A stretch of 64,000 nucleotides of DNA from Saliniradius amylolyticus. GTDB lineage: Bacteria; Pseudomonadota; Gammaproteobacteria; Enterobacterales; Alteromonadaceae. The translations under genes were made by a program, and so were the position numbers. Location: NCBI RefSeq assembly GCF_003143555.1, contig NZ_CP029347.1, positions 310,001 to 374,000 of the forward strand. The letters run 5' to 3'. Shown here piece after piece: positions 34,246 through 43,489 of the stretch; positions within the stretch are counted from its first letter, which is position 1; every line of letters starts with the position of its first letter. The notes under the pieces were generated by a model. That model saw only the letters and a list, made by a program, of their open reading frames with translations, did no database searches and was not told where the DNA came from.

Positions 34246-34574
34246 CGATTACCTCGCGTGAAAATCCAATTCCTGAGTGTAGCACCACCGGGGCCGGGAT
34301 CGCTAGCCCTTAAATGCTCGTTGCCGGGGGTTGCTACGCATGTCTGACCTTGTTGGATTAAAACAGTTCCCTAATCCACAGTATAGGCAGGTTAAGTTGG
34401 GGGTGTGACACCCAAATGACAAGGCATAGGGTGCCACAAGATACCAGCAGGAGTGAGGGGGGAAGTAAACTCACCCCTGTGGATGGGCTTTGGCGGTTCC
34501 GTCGCCTGCTTCTGAATCATTCCGCAGAAGCTCGGAATGAGGTACCGTGTTGGGGGGCACGGCACCGCATTCAG
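34246..34574. other. rpoH upstream region
   Basis: 329 bp between the small exported protein gene and rpoH, both on the minus strand. It holds a hairpin CATTCCGAG...CGGAATG near 34515-34540 but no T-run, so read-through from the sigma-54 promoter at 34832 into rpoH is possible. I see no clear sigma-70 hexamer pair. Confidence 0.4.
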
Positions 34575-34781
34575 TTAAGACTTGTCGTCTTGTTCCGCTT
34601 GGGCTTTTTTGTCCTTAGCCTTTTGCTTCATAGCTTCGGCTTTATCCATACCCTTTTGTTTCGCTTGTTCGGCTTTTTGCTGAGCTTCCTGTTTGGCTTC
34701 TTCCGCTTTTTGAGGAGGATTGGCCGCGAAAGCACCTAAACTCGTTAATGCCGCTACGGCGATTAAAGTTTGTTTCAACAT
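34575..34781 (-). CDS. Small exported Lys/Gln/Glu-rich protein (68 aa)
   Basis: From the ATG at 34781 (AGGAGAAC upstream) the product has a signal peptide (MLKQTLIAVAALTSLGAFA) cut before ANPPQ. A 45-residue mature chain made of Lys, Glu, Gln and Ala follows (AEEAKQEAQQKAEQAKQKG), an extended charged helix. No family recognised. A sigma-54 promoter sequence lies about 50 bp upstream with GlrR boxes further up, so it is probably an envelope-stress target of GlrR. An in-frame ATG at 34823 is less likely. Confidence 0.75.
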   Translation of the reverse strand: MLKQTLIAVAALTSLGAFAANPPQKAEEAKQEAQQKAEQAKQKGMDKAEAMKQKAKDKKAQAEQDDKS

Positions 34782-34831
34782 AATGTTCTCCTGTACGAGT
34801 TGTTCATTGTTATCCAGACGCAATCAGACAT

Positions 34832-34847
34832 AGCCAGTATTGTGCCA
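34832..34847 (-). promoter_or_regulatory. Sigma-54 promoter for the small exported protein
   Basis: On the minus strand TGGCACAATACTGGCT, one mismatch from TGGCAC-N5-TTGCW and with the essential GG and GC pairs correctly spaced. Transcription would start near 34820, about 40 bp before the ATG at 34781. Confidence 0.75.
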
Positions 34848-34931
34848 TCTTTATAAAGTTATTTATTATCAATGTCTTATCTAGTATTTCTGACTTTCGG
34901 GAGAGGGTTGCCGTGTTAACGAGGCAATAAC

Positions 34932-34949
34932 TGTCGCCTGTGAGCGACA
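34932..34949. promoter_or_regulatory. GlrR-binding box 1 (TGTC-N10-GACA)
   Basis: TGTCGCCTGTGAGCGACA, an exact fit to the TGTC-N10-GACA pattern known for GlrR in E. coli. Its centre is about 120 bp upstream of the predicted sigma-54 start, a normal enhancer distance. Confidence 0.75.
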
Positions 34950-35060
34950 GGGAGGCAGGGCCGATAACTGGGAAATGATCTTGGCTCCGTCAGTCTACTC
35001 ATTGATTTATCTTTTAATAACAAATAATTAGGTTGTTTTCTTGAGGTATGGTAATGGGGC

Positions 35061-35078
35061 TGTCGCAGAAAAACGACA
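35061..35078. promoter_or_regulatory. GlrR-binding box 2 (TGTC-N10-GACA)
   Basis: TGTCGCAGAAAAACGACA, a second exact fit, 86 bp before the glrK start. It could act on the minus-strand sigma-54 promoter, on glrK itself, or both. Confidence 0.72.
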
Positions 35079-35163
35079 ACTCGCTTGCGCTGTGTTTTGT
35101 CCTGACTTCCTGCTAATTTAAGCCTCTAATCTGAACACCCAATTAGCCATTTAAGGAGCGCTT

Positions 35164-36582
35164 ATGCCCCGACAGCCCTGGTCACCGTCCATCAGACGAC
35201 TGACCTTGCTTGGTTTTATCGCTGTCAGTCTACCCCTGATGCTGGCATTGGGAATGGCATTGTTGCATCTGGAGCGGCTGTCTTCGGAGGGCGCGTCGGC
35301 GGTGAGCGAAGTGGCCCGTTCGGTGGATGCGTCTCGTCAGGTTGCCCAGTTGCTGCAGAATATGGAGCGTACTGCCAGTCAGTATCAGGTGTTGGAAGAC
35401 CCTGAGATACTGAGCCGCTATCAAAGTTTGCGGCAGCGCTGGCAAAGCTTACTTGCGGAGCAGCAGCACAGGTCCTATCAAGCAGTGGCAGAAATGTTGC
35501 GCCGGTTGGGGGCCAAGGAGCAGCTCTTGCATCAGCAAATCAGTCAGCAACGGATGGGATTAACGGTTGCGGCCATTCAGCAAGGTTACGCCGAGCTGAC
35601 CCAGATGAGTCAGCAACTGTATGAGCTAAACCGGGAAGCCATCGAACAGCGGGTTACAGGCATCGAGATCCGTGCCGATGAACTGCGCCAGACGCTGTTG
35701 CAGGCCACCTGGTTGTTTCCTGTTACGATGGTGGTGGCCTTTCTGTTCTTGTGGCTGATTGGTCGCCCATTGAAGCGCTTAAAGCAGCAAATTGGGCGGT
35801 TAGAGCAGGGCGATTTATCGGCACCGGTATCGGTGAGCGGGGCTGAGGACATCGCCGAGGTGGGGGCGATCCTGGACGCTATGCGCCGACAGTTACTGCA
35901 GCTTGAGCAGCAGAAGACCCAGTTTATCCGACAGATCTCCCATGAGCTGAAAACCCCGCTGGCCGCCATTCGTGAAGGGGCTGAGCTGCTTTACGACCGC
36001 ACTGCCGGTCCTCTCACGGACACCCAGAGTGAAGTGGCCGATATTATCCGTACCAGTGTTAACCGCTTGCAGCATCTGATCGAGGACTTGCTGAACTTTA
36101 ACCTGTTATTGGATGACGCTCAGCTCTCGCACGACAGCCACTGCCAGATTTCAAAGGTATTAGAACGTGTTGAACGGGAACGGCGCCTTGAGCTTAATGC
36201 CCGACAGCTCTCTCTGAAGGGGCCGCAACAAGACGCCGACTGGCCCGTGCATCAGGAACACCTGCGCATGATTTTGGACAACCTGGTATCGAACGCCATT
36301 AAGTTTTCCCCCGAAGGTGGTGTGATTCGGCTGTCGTTGTCGGAAACTGAGCAAGACTATCGACTGACCGTTCAAGACCAGGGGCCAGGCATTAAGGACT
36401 CCCAACGAGAAAGTATTTTTGAGCCTTTTGTACAGGCACAAGGCAACGGTCACAGTAAGCTAAAAAGCTCAGGTCTGGGCCTGACCATCGTGCGTGAGCT
36501 AATGCGTAAATACGGTGGTACAATTCGCGCCGAAACGAACGATGAAGGCGGTTGTTTCATTCTGTCCCTGCCGAAGGAGTAA
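35164..36582 (+). CDS. glrK: Sensor histidine kinase GlrK (QseE)
   Basis: The membrane kinase of the GlrK-GlrR system. The 472-aa protein has a first membrane helix (LLGFIAVSLPLMLALGMALL), a periplasmic helical sensor rich in Gln, and a second helix (LFPVTMVVAFLFLWLIG). A HAMP linker, phospho-His in RQISHELKTPLAAIREG, NLVSNAIKFS, DQGPGI and SSGLGLTIV follow. AAGGAG precedes the ATG. qseG follows after 1 bp and glrR overlaps qseG, giving the glrK-qseG-glrR order of enterics. Confidence 0.93.
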   Translation: MPRQPWSPSIRRLTLLGFIAVSLPLMLALGMALLHLERLSSEGASAVSEVARSVDASRQVAQLLQNMERTASQYQVLEDPEILSRYQSLRQRWQSLLAEQQHRSYQAVAEMLRRLGAKEQLLHQQISQQRMGLTVAAIQQGYAELTQMSQQLYELNREAIEQRVTGIEIRADELRQTLLQATWLFPVTMVVAFLFLWLIGRPLKRLKQQIGRLEQGDLSAPVSVSGAEDIAEVGAILDAMRRQLLQLEQQKTQFIRQISHELKTPLAAIREGAELLYDRTAGPLTDTQSEVADIIRTSVNRLQHLIEDLLNFNLLLDDAQLSHDSHCQISKVLERVERERRLELNARQLSLKGPQQDADWPVHQEHLRMILDNLVSNAIKFSPEGGVIRLSLSETEQDYRLTVQDQGPGIKDSQRESIFEPFVQAQGNGHSKLKSSGLGLTIVRELMRKYGGTIRAETNDEGGCFILSLPKE

Positions 36583-36583
36583 C

Positions 36584-37048
36584 ATGATGTTGTGGCGAAT
36601 CGGATTAATGCTGTTGGTAATGCTACAAAGCGGTTGTAGCCTGTTGCCGCAGTCGTCACCAGAAGCTGGCTCCGGACTGTCGGTCGACGCCCCTGCGCCG
36701 AGCGATTATTACCTTTATCTCAAAGGGCTTTCGTCGCAGCAACTGGCCGAGGAGGCCCAGCGCACCGACCTGTCACTAGAACAACAAATTCTGACCCGGG
36801 TGGTCGCCGATATTGAGGTGGTTGGTAAGCCAGCATTAACGGCTTTATTGTATCGCTGGAAGCAGTCGGAAGCGCCCAAAACAGGCATGATGATGTTATT
36901 GATGAATTTGCATCATCAGATGATGGAAAAAGCGGCAGACAACCAAGAACTGTGGCAGCGTAATGCCGAACTGGAGCAGTTATTGCATCAGCTTAAAGAG
37001 ATTGAAACCCATATCCAAAGCAGAGACAACACGACGGATGACGGATAA
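36584..37048 (+). CDS. qseG: QseG-like outer-membrane lipoprotein
   Basis: A lipoprotein encoded between glrK and glrR, known in enterics to influence the kinase. From the ATG at 36584 (AAGGAGTAAC upstream) the product starts MMLWRIGLMLLVMLQSGCSL with a clear lipobox. A soluble helical domain follows, ending in QRNAELEQLLHQLKEIETHI, a coiled coil. 154 aa. Assignment rests mainly on position, signal peptide and size. Its 3' end overlaps glrR by 11 bp. Confidence 0.8.
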   Translation: MMLWRIGLMLLVMLQSGCSLLPQSSPEAGSGLSVDAPAPSDYYLYLKGLSSQQLAEEAQRTDLSLEQQILTRVVADIEVVGKPALTALLYRWKQSEAPKTGMMMLLMNLHHQMMEKAADNQELWQRNAELEQLLHQLKEIETHIQSRDNTTDDG

Positions 37049-38396
37049 TACTCAGCAGCACATTTTGGTGGTCGATGACGACCCTTCTCTTTTAAAGCTA
37101 ATCAGTATGCGTCTGAGCGGTGCCGGTTTTCAGGTGCATCAGGCGTCGAATGGCAAACAAGCGCTGGGCCAAATGGAAGGCATCCGGCCGGATCTGGTGA
37201 TCAGCGATCTGCGTATGGAAGGTATGGATGGTATGGCACTGTTCGACGCCATCCGGGCTCGCTTTCCGGCATTACCGGTCATTATTCTGACCGCTCATGG
37301 CAGTATTCCCGATGCTATCGAGGCGACTAAAAAAGGCGTGTTCTCGTATCTCACCAAACCCTTCGACAGTCAGACGCTGCTTAGTACGGTGAATGATGCC
37401 ATTCGCCTGCACCCCAGCAACAGCGTGGAGCAGCCTTCGCCCTCCGATGACGACTGGCGCAAGGGGATCATCAGTCACAGCAGCAAGATGGAGGAATTGC
37501 TACTTCAGGCCAGACAGGTGGCAGACTCCGATGTCAGTTTGCTGATTAACAGCCAAAGTGGTACCGGTAAAGAGCTGCTTGCCAAGGCCATTCACAATGC
37601 CAGCCTGCGTCATGACGGTCCCTTTGTGCCGGTCAACTGTGCTGCCATTCCTGAATCTCTCATAGAGTCGGAATTGTTTGGTCACGCCAAGGGGGCGTTT
37701 ACCGGCGCCAATAAAGCCCATCAGGGCCTGTTCCAGTCCGCCGATGGTGGCACCCTGTTTCTGGATGAAATCGGCGATATGCCACTGAGCTTTCAGGTTA
37801 AGTTATTGCGAGCCTTACAGGAGCGGGAAGTACGACCGGTCGGTGCGACTCAGGCGGTGCCAGTCGATGTCCGGGTGATTAGTGCCACGCATAAGGACCT
37901 GGAGCAAGCGGTGGCGCAGGGAGAGTTTCGTGAAGACCTCTACTACCGCCTGAATGTAGTGGAATTACGTTTACCGCCATTGGCCGAGCGACGCGAGGAC
38001 ATACCGCTGCTGGTGAATCACTTCTTACAAGATATCGTTTCCCGTGGCCGTAAGAAGGTCACCGGGTACGCCGATGATGCCATGGAAACCCTGATTTCGG
38101 CTCCCTGGCCGGGCAATGTTCGCCAGTTGCAGAATGTGGTCGAACAAACGGTGGCTCTGGCGACGTCGCCAGTGATCCCGGCCGAACTGGTGCAAAAAGC
38201 CTTGCGAGAGCGCAGTGACGGGGCGTTGCCCTCCTTTGCTGAGGCCAGGGACACGTTCGAGCGTCGTTACTTAGCTGATTTGCTCAGGGCCACAGGAGGC
38301 AACGTGACTCAGGCCTCGCGCATCGCGGGGCGTAACCGTACCGATTTTTATAAGTTACTGGAGCGGCATCATCTCAACCCGGGGTCATTCCGATAA
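37038..38396 (+). CDS. glrR: Sigma-54-dependent response regulator GlrR (QseF)
   Basis: An enhancer-binding activator. From the ATG at 37038 (452 aa): receiver domain with ILVVDDDPSLLKLI and phospho-Asp in LVISDLRMEGMDG. The AAA+ domain has SQSGTGKELLAKAIH (Walker A), the sigma-54 contact loop GAFTGANKAHQG and GGTLFLDEIGDMP (Walker B). A C-terminal Fis-type helix-turn-helix includes NVTQASRIAGRNRTDFYKLL. The upstream region carries two boxes of the type this protein binds, and a sigma-54 promoter. Confidence 0.95.
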   Translation: MTDNTQQHILVVDDDPSLLKLISMRLSGAGFQVHQASNGKQALGQMEGIRPDLVISDLRMEGMDGMALFDAIRARFPALPVIILTAHGSIPDAIEATKKGVFSYLTKPFDSQTLLSTVNDAIRLHPSNSVEQPSPSDDDWRKGIISHSSKMEELLLQARQVADSDVSLLINSQSGTGKELLAKAIHNASLRHDGPFVPVNCAAIPESLIESELFGHAKGAFTGANKAHQGLFQSADGGTLFLDEIGDMPLSFQVKLLRALQEREVRPVGATQAVPVDVRVISATHKDLEQAVAQGEFREDLYYRLNVVELRLPPLAERREDIPLLVNHFLQDIVSRGRKKVTGYADDAMETLISAPWPGNVRQLQNVVEQTVALATSPVIPAELVQKALRERSDGALPSFAEARDTFERRYLADLLRATGGNVTQASRIAGRNRTDFYKLLERHHLNPGSFR

Positions 38397-38458
38397 CTGC
38401 TTCCCCACGAATAATTTATGCTAGACTGGCCGTCTTGTGTTAAAGGCGGGGAAGAGCC

Positions 38459-39694
38459 ATGGACAATCACAGTTATGTGGCAAGGCAAGCGATATTGGAT
38501 CGGCAGCAACGGCTGCACGGTTATGAACTTCTCTATCGGGACGGTGAGCATAACGCTTTTCCCGATATCGGCCCTGACATTGCGACCACCAAGCTATTAG
38601 CAGAACAGTATCTGAGTCACGGTTTTGATGAGCTCATTGGTGGCAAGCGCGCCTTTATCAATTTCCACGAACAGGCATTACTTCAAGGGCTGCCTAAGAT
38701 CCTCGAACCCTCGCAAGTCGTTATTGAAATTCTCGAAACGGTGCCGCCCAGTAAGGCCTTGCTGGACGTCTGTCGCGAGCTTAAAAAAATGGGCTATCGA
38801 CTGGCCCTGGACGATCATGACTTTGATTCACAGTGGGGTGAGTTTCTCCCATTTGTGGATCTGGTGAAGGTGGATCTGATGGCCCACGGTCTGGACGAGG
38901 TGCAGAAAAACCTGACGCCGTTCCGCGAAGCCGGCGTGAAATTACTGGCCGAACGGGTCGAAACACAGCAGGAGTTTGAGCAGTGCAAAGACTTGGGCTT
39001 TGATTATTTCCAGGGCTTTTTCTTTGCCCGACCTCAGATGGTTAAGCGCCCTCAACTGGCCTTATCCCGACTGTCCCTGCTGGAACTGACCGCCGAAGCC
39101 AACGCGGCTGATTTAAATCTGGCAAAGGTTAATGCTCTGATGGAAAACGATGTGGCCCTGTCATACCGGTTACTCAGATTTATTAACAACCCATTGCTCT
39201 ATAAAAGCCAGCCGATTACGTCCCTGCGCCATGCCCTGAATTTTCTGGGGCAGATTGAGCTTAAGAAGTTTATCGGCATGATGGTAATGGCGGCGATTAA
39301 CACTGATAAGCCCGCAGAGTTAACTCATGTGGCGCTGATCCGGGCTAAGTTCTGTGAGTTGCTCGCGCGTGACCGCGGTGACAAAGGTGATCCGCCGGCA
39401 GGCTTTTTACTGGGGTTGTTTTCAACACTGGATGCCTTACTGGACCAGCCGATGCAATACGTGGTGGATAAGCTGCCCCTGGCAGAAGAGATCCGACAGG
39501 CCCTGTGTGGTGAAGGCAAGCTTTACGCCTATCTGGCGCTGATTGAGGCCATGGAGCGCGCTGAGTGGCAGAAGGTGGGCGAAATCGCCCAGCGGCTGGA
39601 TGTGACCGAGCAGCCGATCAGTCAGTTTTACCGTCAGGCTTTAGAGTGGGGCGATGCCATGAATATCAGTCTGGCTGAGCCCCGTCCGGCCTGA
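38459..39694 (+). CDS. EAL-HDOD domain signalling protein
   Basis: A 411-aa cytosolic protein with an N-terminal EAL-type and a C-terminal HDOD domain (YuxH-like). The EAL motif is degenerate: ELLYR in place of EALxR, ALDDHDF in place of the DDFG loop, but LVKVDLM and GFDYFQGFFFARP are kept. Loss of metal-binding residues suggests it does not hydrolyse cyclic-di-GMP. The HDOD part (VNALMENDVALSYRLLRFIN, SLRHALNFLGQIELKKFI) is typical. It follows glrR by 62 bp. Confidence 0.88.
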   Translation: MDNHSYVARQAILDRQQRLHGYELLYRDGEHNAFPDIGPDIATTKLLAEQYLSHGFDELIGGKRAFINFHEQALLQGLPKILEPSQVVIEILETVPPSKALLDVCRELKKMGYRLALDDHDFDSQWGEFLPFVDLVKVDLMAHGLDEVQKNLTPFREAGVKLLAERVETQQEFEQCKDLGFDYFQGFFFARPQMVKRPQLALSRLSLLELTAEANAADLNLAKVNALMENDVALSYRLLRFINNPLLYKSQPITSLRHALNFLGQIELKKFIGMMVMAAINTDKPAELTHVALIRAKFCELLARDRGDKGDPPAGFLLGLFSTLDALLDQPMQYVVDKLPLAEEIRQALCGEGKLYAYLALIEAMERAEWQKVGEIAQRLDVTEQPISQFYRQALEWGDAMNISLAEPRPA

Positions 39695-39712
39695 CTCTTC
39701 CGGGGCCTGCCG

Positions 39713-40693
39713 CTATCTGGGTTCGATAAGACGGATGTGTTTTTTTACCGAGATAAAAGAGCCCGCCAGGCCTAAACCCACCGACAAGCCCAACATAGTC
39801 AGCAAAGCGCTGCCATCCAGGCCGGTAAGCGTGAACTGAGTACTATAGAGGCTGGCCACATTATCGATACTATCGCTGACCCACCACAGTAACAGTGCCA
39901 CGGTCAGCCAGGCCATCAGGCCACCCAGCAGCCCATACCAGAAGCCGGTGTACAGGAAAGGGCGCTGGATAAAGGCGTCGGTGGCCCCGACCAGCTTCAT
40001 GACCAGGATTTCATCCCGCTTATTGAGAATGTTCAGGCGAATGGTATTGCCGATGATCAAGACTACCGCCAGAAACAGTAAAACGGCAATCAGGGTAACC
40101 AACTCGGTGGCCACATTCACCAGTCCGTGCAGACGCTCCAGCCATTGGATATCCAACTGACCCACATCCACCTCGCGCTGTTTCTTGAGTTTGTTGAGCA
40201 GTTTGCCGGCCGCAGTGGGCGAGCTGTGTTTACTAGTGGGCGTGACCAGGATGACATGGGGAAGAGGATTGTTGTCGAGATAGTTCAGGGCATCACCGAA
40301 TTCGGACAAGCGCTTAAACTCTTCCAGTGCCTGCCCCTTATCAATGTGCTCGAGCTGGTCGATTTCAGGCCAGAGCTTCAGTCGGGTCATTAGCTGCTGA
40401 ACGTCGCCTTGTTGCATCTGCGGTTGTAAAAACAGTGAGATTTCAGAAGCCTGCTCCCAGCCGGCACTGACCTGTTCGGTATTTTCCAGCATGATATACA
40501 GAGTACTGGGCAGGGTGATGCTGAGCCCCAGTACGGCAATGGTCATCAGTGATGCTGCCAAATTGCGATACAGCTCGCCCAAACTGGAAAGCGCCTGGCG
40601 TACGTGGCTGACAAAAAACATGCCGATGCGTTGATAGAACGGAATGCTGGCGCGTCTGGCGCCGTGCTGGCGGCCTTTAAATAGCAGGCTCAT
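39713..40693 (-). CDS. ftsX: Cell division protein FtsX
   Basis: The membrane subunit of FtsEX, which links the divisome to peptidoglycan hydrolases. The 326-aa protein has a basic cytosolic N-terminus and four membrane helices (ASLMTIAVLGLSITLPSTLY; LVTLIAVLLFLAVVLIIGNT with NTIRLNILNKRDEILVMKLVGAT following; YGLLGGLMAWLTVALLLWW; LLTMLGLSVGLGLAGSFI). Between helices 1 and 2 is a periplasmic domain. It overlaps ftsE by 17 bp. Last gene of ftsY-ftsE-ftsX. Confidence 0.95.
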   Translation of the reverse strand: MSLLFKGRQHGARRASIPFYQRIGMFFVSHVRQALSSLGELYRNLAASLMTIAVLGLSITLPSTLYIMLENTEQVSAGWEQASEISLFLQPQMQQGDVQQLMTRLKLWPEIDQLEHIDKGQALEEFKRLSEFGDALNYLDNNPLPHVILVTPTSKHSSPTAAGKLLNKLKKQREVDVGQLDIQWLERLHGLVNVATELVTLIAVLLFLAVVLIIGNTIRLNILNKRDEILVMKLVGATDAFIQRPFLYTGFWYGLLGGLMAWLTVALLLWWVSDSIDNVASLYSTQFTLTGLDGSALLTMLGLSVGLGLAGSFISVKKHIRLIEPR

Positions 40694-41378
40694 CGGGCGC
40701 CTCCTGCCAGTCTTCGCTGAGTCCGTCGGTGATCATCTGGCCCTGTTTGAGTGTCAGGGTGCGATAGCGCATGCGAGCAATCAGGCCCAGGTCGTGGGTG
40801 GCGATCAGTACCGCTACACCGGCCCGGTTAAACTCTTCAAATAATTTTATGATCTCCATGGATAGTTTGGGATCCAGGTTGCCCGTAGGCTCGTCCGCCA
40901 ATAGCAATGGCGGCTTGTTAACAACGGCCCGGGCGATGCCCACGCGCTGTTGTTCGCCGCCAGAGAGCGTGACCGGATAGCTGCGAATTTTGTCCGACAG
41001 TCCAACCATCTCCAGCGCCGTTTTTACCTTCTTATTGATTTCTTTGTGGGAATAGCCCTCAATCACCAGTGGCAGTGCCACGTTGTCGAACACACTGCGG
41101 TCCATCAGCAGCTGGTGGCTTTGGAAAATCATGCCGATATCACGACGAATATAGGGTATCTGGCGGTTATTGATCTTATTCAGATCATGGCCGTTGATCA
41201 GCACCTGACCGACCGTAGGCCGTTCCATCAGGCTGATTAACTTAAGCAGCGTGCTTTTACCGGCCCCGGAGTGTCCGGTTAAAAAGGCCATTTCCCCCGG
41301 GGCGATATGAAAGTTCACCTGGCGCAGCGCTTGCTGCCCCCCGGGGTAGGTTTTACTGACCTTGTCGAATCGGATCAT
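40677..41378 (-). CDS. ftsE: Cell division ATP-binding protein FtsE
   Basis: The ABC ATPase of FtsEX. In 233 aa it shows FLTGHSGAGKSTLLKLI (Walker A), a Q-loop (GMIFQSHQLL), TLSGGEQQRVGIARAVV (signature) and PPLLLADEPTGNLDP (Walker B), then IATHD (H-loop). The start overlaps the ftsY stop (4 bp) and the end overlaps ftsX. Confidence 0.96.
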   Translation of the reverse strand: MIRFDKVSKTYPGGQQALRQVNFHIAPGEMAFLTGHSGAGKSTLLKLISLMERPTVGQVLINGHDLNKINNRQIPYIRRDIGMIFQSHQLLMDRSVFDNVALPLVIEGYSHKEINKKVKTALEMVGLSDKIRSYPVTLSGGEQQRVGIARAVVNKPPLLLADEPTGNLDPKLSMEIIKLFEEFNRAGVAVLIATHDLGLIARMRYRTLTLKQGQMITDGLSEDWQEAPDEPAI

Positions 41379-42793
41379 GATTCGGAGGACTCACTGAATA
41401 AGGCCTCAACAAACTGCTCACCATCGAAGGGGCGTAAGTCATCGATGCTTTCACCAATACCGATGTAGCGAATGGGGATCCCAAACTGGTCGGCCAGCGC
41501 AAACAGTACGCCCCCTTTGGCGGTGCCATCCAGCTTAGTCACACAGAGACCAGTCAGGCCCACGGCCTCATTGAACAGCTTGGTTTGACTGAGTGCGTTC
41601 TGGCCGGTGGTGGCGTCCAATGCCAGCATGATTTCGTGGGGCGCATTGGCATCCAGCTTACGCATCACTCGTACGATTTTTTCCAGCTCTGCCATCAGGT
41701 TGGCTTTGTTTTGCAGACGTCCGGCGGTGTCGGCAATCACAATATCGGTGCCGCGGGCCTTGGCCGCTTCCAGAGCGTCATAGATTACTGAGGCAGAATC
41801 TGCCCCCGTGTGCTGAGCAATGACCGGGATTTCATTTCTTTCACCCCAGGTTTGCAGTTGTTCGACGGCGGCGGCCCGGAAGGTATCACCGGCGGCCAGC
41901 ATCACGCTCTTACCTTGCTGTCGGAATTGTTTAGCCAGTTTGCCGATGGTGGTGGTTTTGCCAACACCGTTTACACCCACCATCAGGATCACGAAAGGGC
42001 CTTCCTGAGTATCGGTATTCAGCGGTTGACTAACATCGGTCAGCATCTCAGTCAGCTGTTGTTTGAGCTGTTGGTAGAGGGCTTCGCCATCCTTTAATTG
42101 GGCCCGATCGGCCTTGTCGGTTAACTCATCGATAATCTTGGTGGTGGTGTTAATGCCCACATCGGCCACCAGAAGCTGTGTTTCCAGTTCTTCGAAAAGC
42201 TCATCGTCAATCTTCTTGCCTTTAAACAGGCTGACTAAACCGCCACCCAGGTTGGCACTGGTTTTGGAAAGGCGCTGCTTGAGGCGACTAAAAAATCCCA
42301 GCTTGTTGCCTTCTTCGGGTTCCGGCTGCAAGTGTTCAGCCTCTTCCGCTTCTGACTCGGAGGGCATCGGAGAAGGCTCTCCCAGCGTGTGAGGGTTGAA
42401 GGCCTTATGGTGTTCGGGCTGTTGCTCTTTAGCTGCCGGTTCATCGTCGGCTTGAGTCTGCTCTTCATCGCCACTGACCTGATGATCGACAGAGTGAGCT
42501 TCGGCCTCCGATGGCATAGGAGACGGTTCGGCGATGGTGTGAGGATTAACGGGGTCGTCGTTATCTGATGGTTCAGACTTTGGTGGCGTGTCTAAATGGT
42601 GACTGACCGAATCAGCTTCAGACTCGGATGGCATAGGAGATGGTTCGCCCAGCGTTTCTGGCGACCATGAAGCGTCGCTTTGTGAGGCATCGCTCTGGGG
42701 CTCGTCTTTTGAGGGCGATTCCGGCTCTACGGGAGTCGTGTTGTCTTTTTTATCGTTTTTTTTCTTGCCAAACCAGCCGAATAACTTAGACAT
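41375..42793 (-). CDS. ftsY: Signal recognition particle receptor FtsY
   Basis: The GTPase that docks SRP-ribosome complexes at the membrane. The NG domain includes [20 protein letters not shown] (G1), [33 protein letters not shown] and the C-terminal [13 protein letters not shown] chose the ATG at 42793 ([13 protein letters not shown], membrane-targeting basic start; AAAGGA upstream) over one at 42859. The acidic N-terminal A domain contains three copies of an 18-residue repeat (residues 44-61, 83-100, 133-150). 472 aa. First gene of ftsYEX, divergent from rsmD. Confidence 0.96.
   Translation of the reverse strand: MSKLFGWFGKKKNDKKDNTTPVEPESPSKDEPQSDASQSDASWSPETLGEPSPMPSESEADSVSHHLDTPPKSEPSDNDDPVNPHTIAEPSPMPSEAEAHSVDHQVSGDEEQTQADDEPAAKEQQPEHHKAFNPHTLGEPSPMPSESEAEEAEHLQPEPEEGNKLGFFSRLKQRLSKTSANLGGGLVSLFKGKKIDDELFEELETQLLVADVGINTTTKIIDELTDKADRAQLKDGEALYQQLKQQLTEMLTDVSQPLNTDTQEGPFVILMVGVNGVGKTTTIGKLAKQFRQQGKSVMLAAGDTFRAAAVEQLQTWGERNEIPVIAQHTGADSASVIYDALEAAKARGTDIVIADTAGRLQNKANLMAELEKIVRVMRKLDANAPHEIMLALDATTGQNALSQTKLFNEAVGLTGLCVTKLDGTAKGGVLFALADQFGIPIRYIGIGESIDDLRPFDGEQFVEALFSESSES
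42344..42664 (-). repeat. Three in-frame repeats in the FtsY acidic domain
   Basis: The encoded units share (S/N)P(E/H)T(L/I)(G/A)EPSPMPSE(S/A)EA, spaced 39 and 50 residues apart and separated by unrelated acidic spacers. Confidence 0.85.
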
Positions 42794-42879
42794 AAGGGCT
42801 CGAATCCTTTGGAAAATTTTTGGGTTATCAGGCAATGCCCAGTAAACTGGCATCATCATAGCATCTCTTGAAAAGCTAA

Positions 42880-43473
42880 ATGAAGTTCGGCAATAAAAAC
42901 AGGCGTAAGGCCGGTGGGCAGATTCGCATTATCTCGGGGCAGTGGCGGGGGCGTAAGCTGCCGGTACTTGACCATGAGGGCTTAAGACCCACCACAGACC
43001 GCAATAAGGAAACGCTGTTTAACTGGCTGGCGCCTTATCTGGCCGACAGCCGCTGTCTGGATGGCTTCGCCGGTAGTGGTAGCCTGGGGCTCGAAGCCTT
43101 GTCCCGTCATGCCGCCCAAGTGGTGTTCGTGGAAAAGCATAAGGCGGCCGCCATGCAGATACAGAAAAATTGTCAAACGCTGAAGCTGTCTCCTGAGCAG
43201 GCACAGGTGAGACAGACCGACTTGCTCAGTTATTTGCAAGGCAAAGAACAGCCTTTCGACCTAGTTTTCTTAGACCCGCCTTTTGAGCGAAACTTACTAC
43301 CAACGGCTATTGAAGCTCTAGACCAACATCAATGGTTGAGCCCCGAGGCGCTTATTTATGTGGAAAGCGAACAGGACCTGAACTTAGACTGGCCCGAGCA
43401 CTGGCAGTTGTTAAAGCAAAAGCAGGCGGGGCAGGTGGTCTACCGTTTGTTTCAGCGTCAGGTCGAGCCGTAA
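42880..43473 (+). CDS. rsmD: 16S rRNA (guanine-966-N2)-methyltransferase
   Basis: Methylates G966 of 16S rRNA. The 197-aa protein has the RNA-binding start GGQIRIISGQWRGRKLPV, LRPTTDRNKETLFNWL, SAM loop CLDGFAGSGSLGLEALSR and catalytic DPPF in LVFLDPPFERN. Divergent from ftsY, the conserved rsmD/ftsY arrangement of gammaproteobacteria. Confidence 0.96.
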   Translation: MKFGNKNRRKAGGQIRIISGQWRGRKLPVLDHEGLRPTTDRNKETLFNWLAPYLADSRCLDGFAGSGSLGLEALSRHAAQVVFVEKHKAAAMQIQKNCQTLKLSPEQAQVRQTDLLSYLQGKEQPFDLVFLDPPFERNLLPTAIEALDQHQWLSPEALIYVESEQDLNLDWPEHWQLLKQKQAGQVVYRLFQRQVEP

Positions 43474-43489
43474 TTGGTTGGGTTAAACC

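Noticed and set aside
34782-35163. GlmY-type small RNA upstream of glrK, as in enterics
   Set aside because: GlrR boxes and a sigma-54 promoter exist, but the promoter points to the small exported protein and I see no GlmY-like hairpin on either strand.
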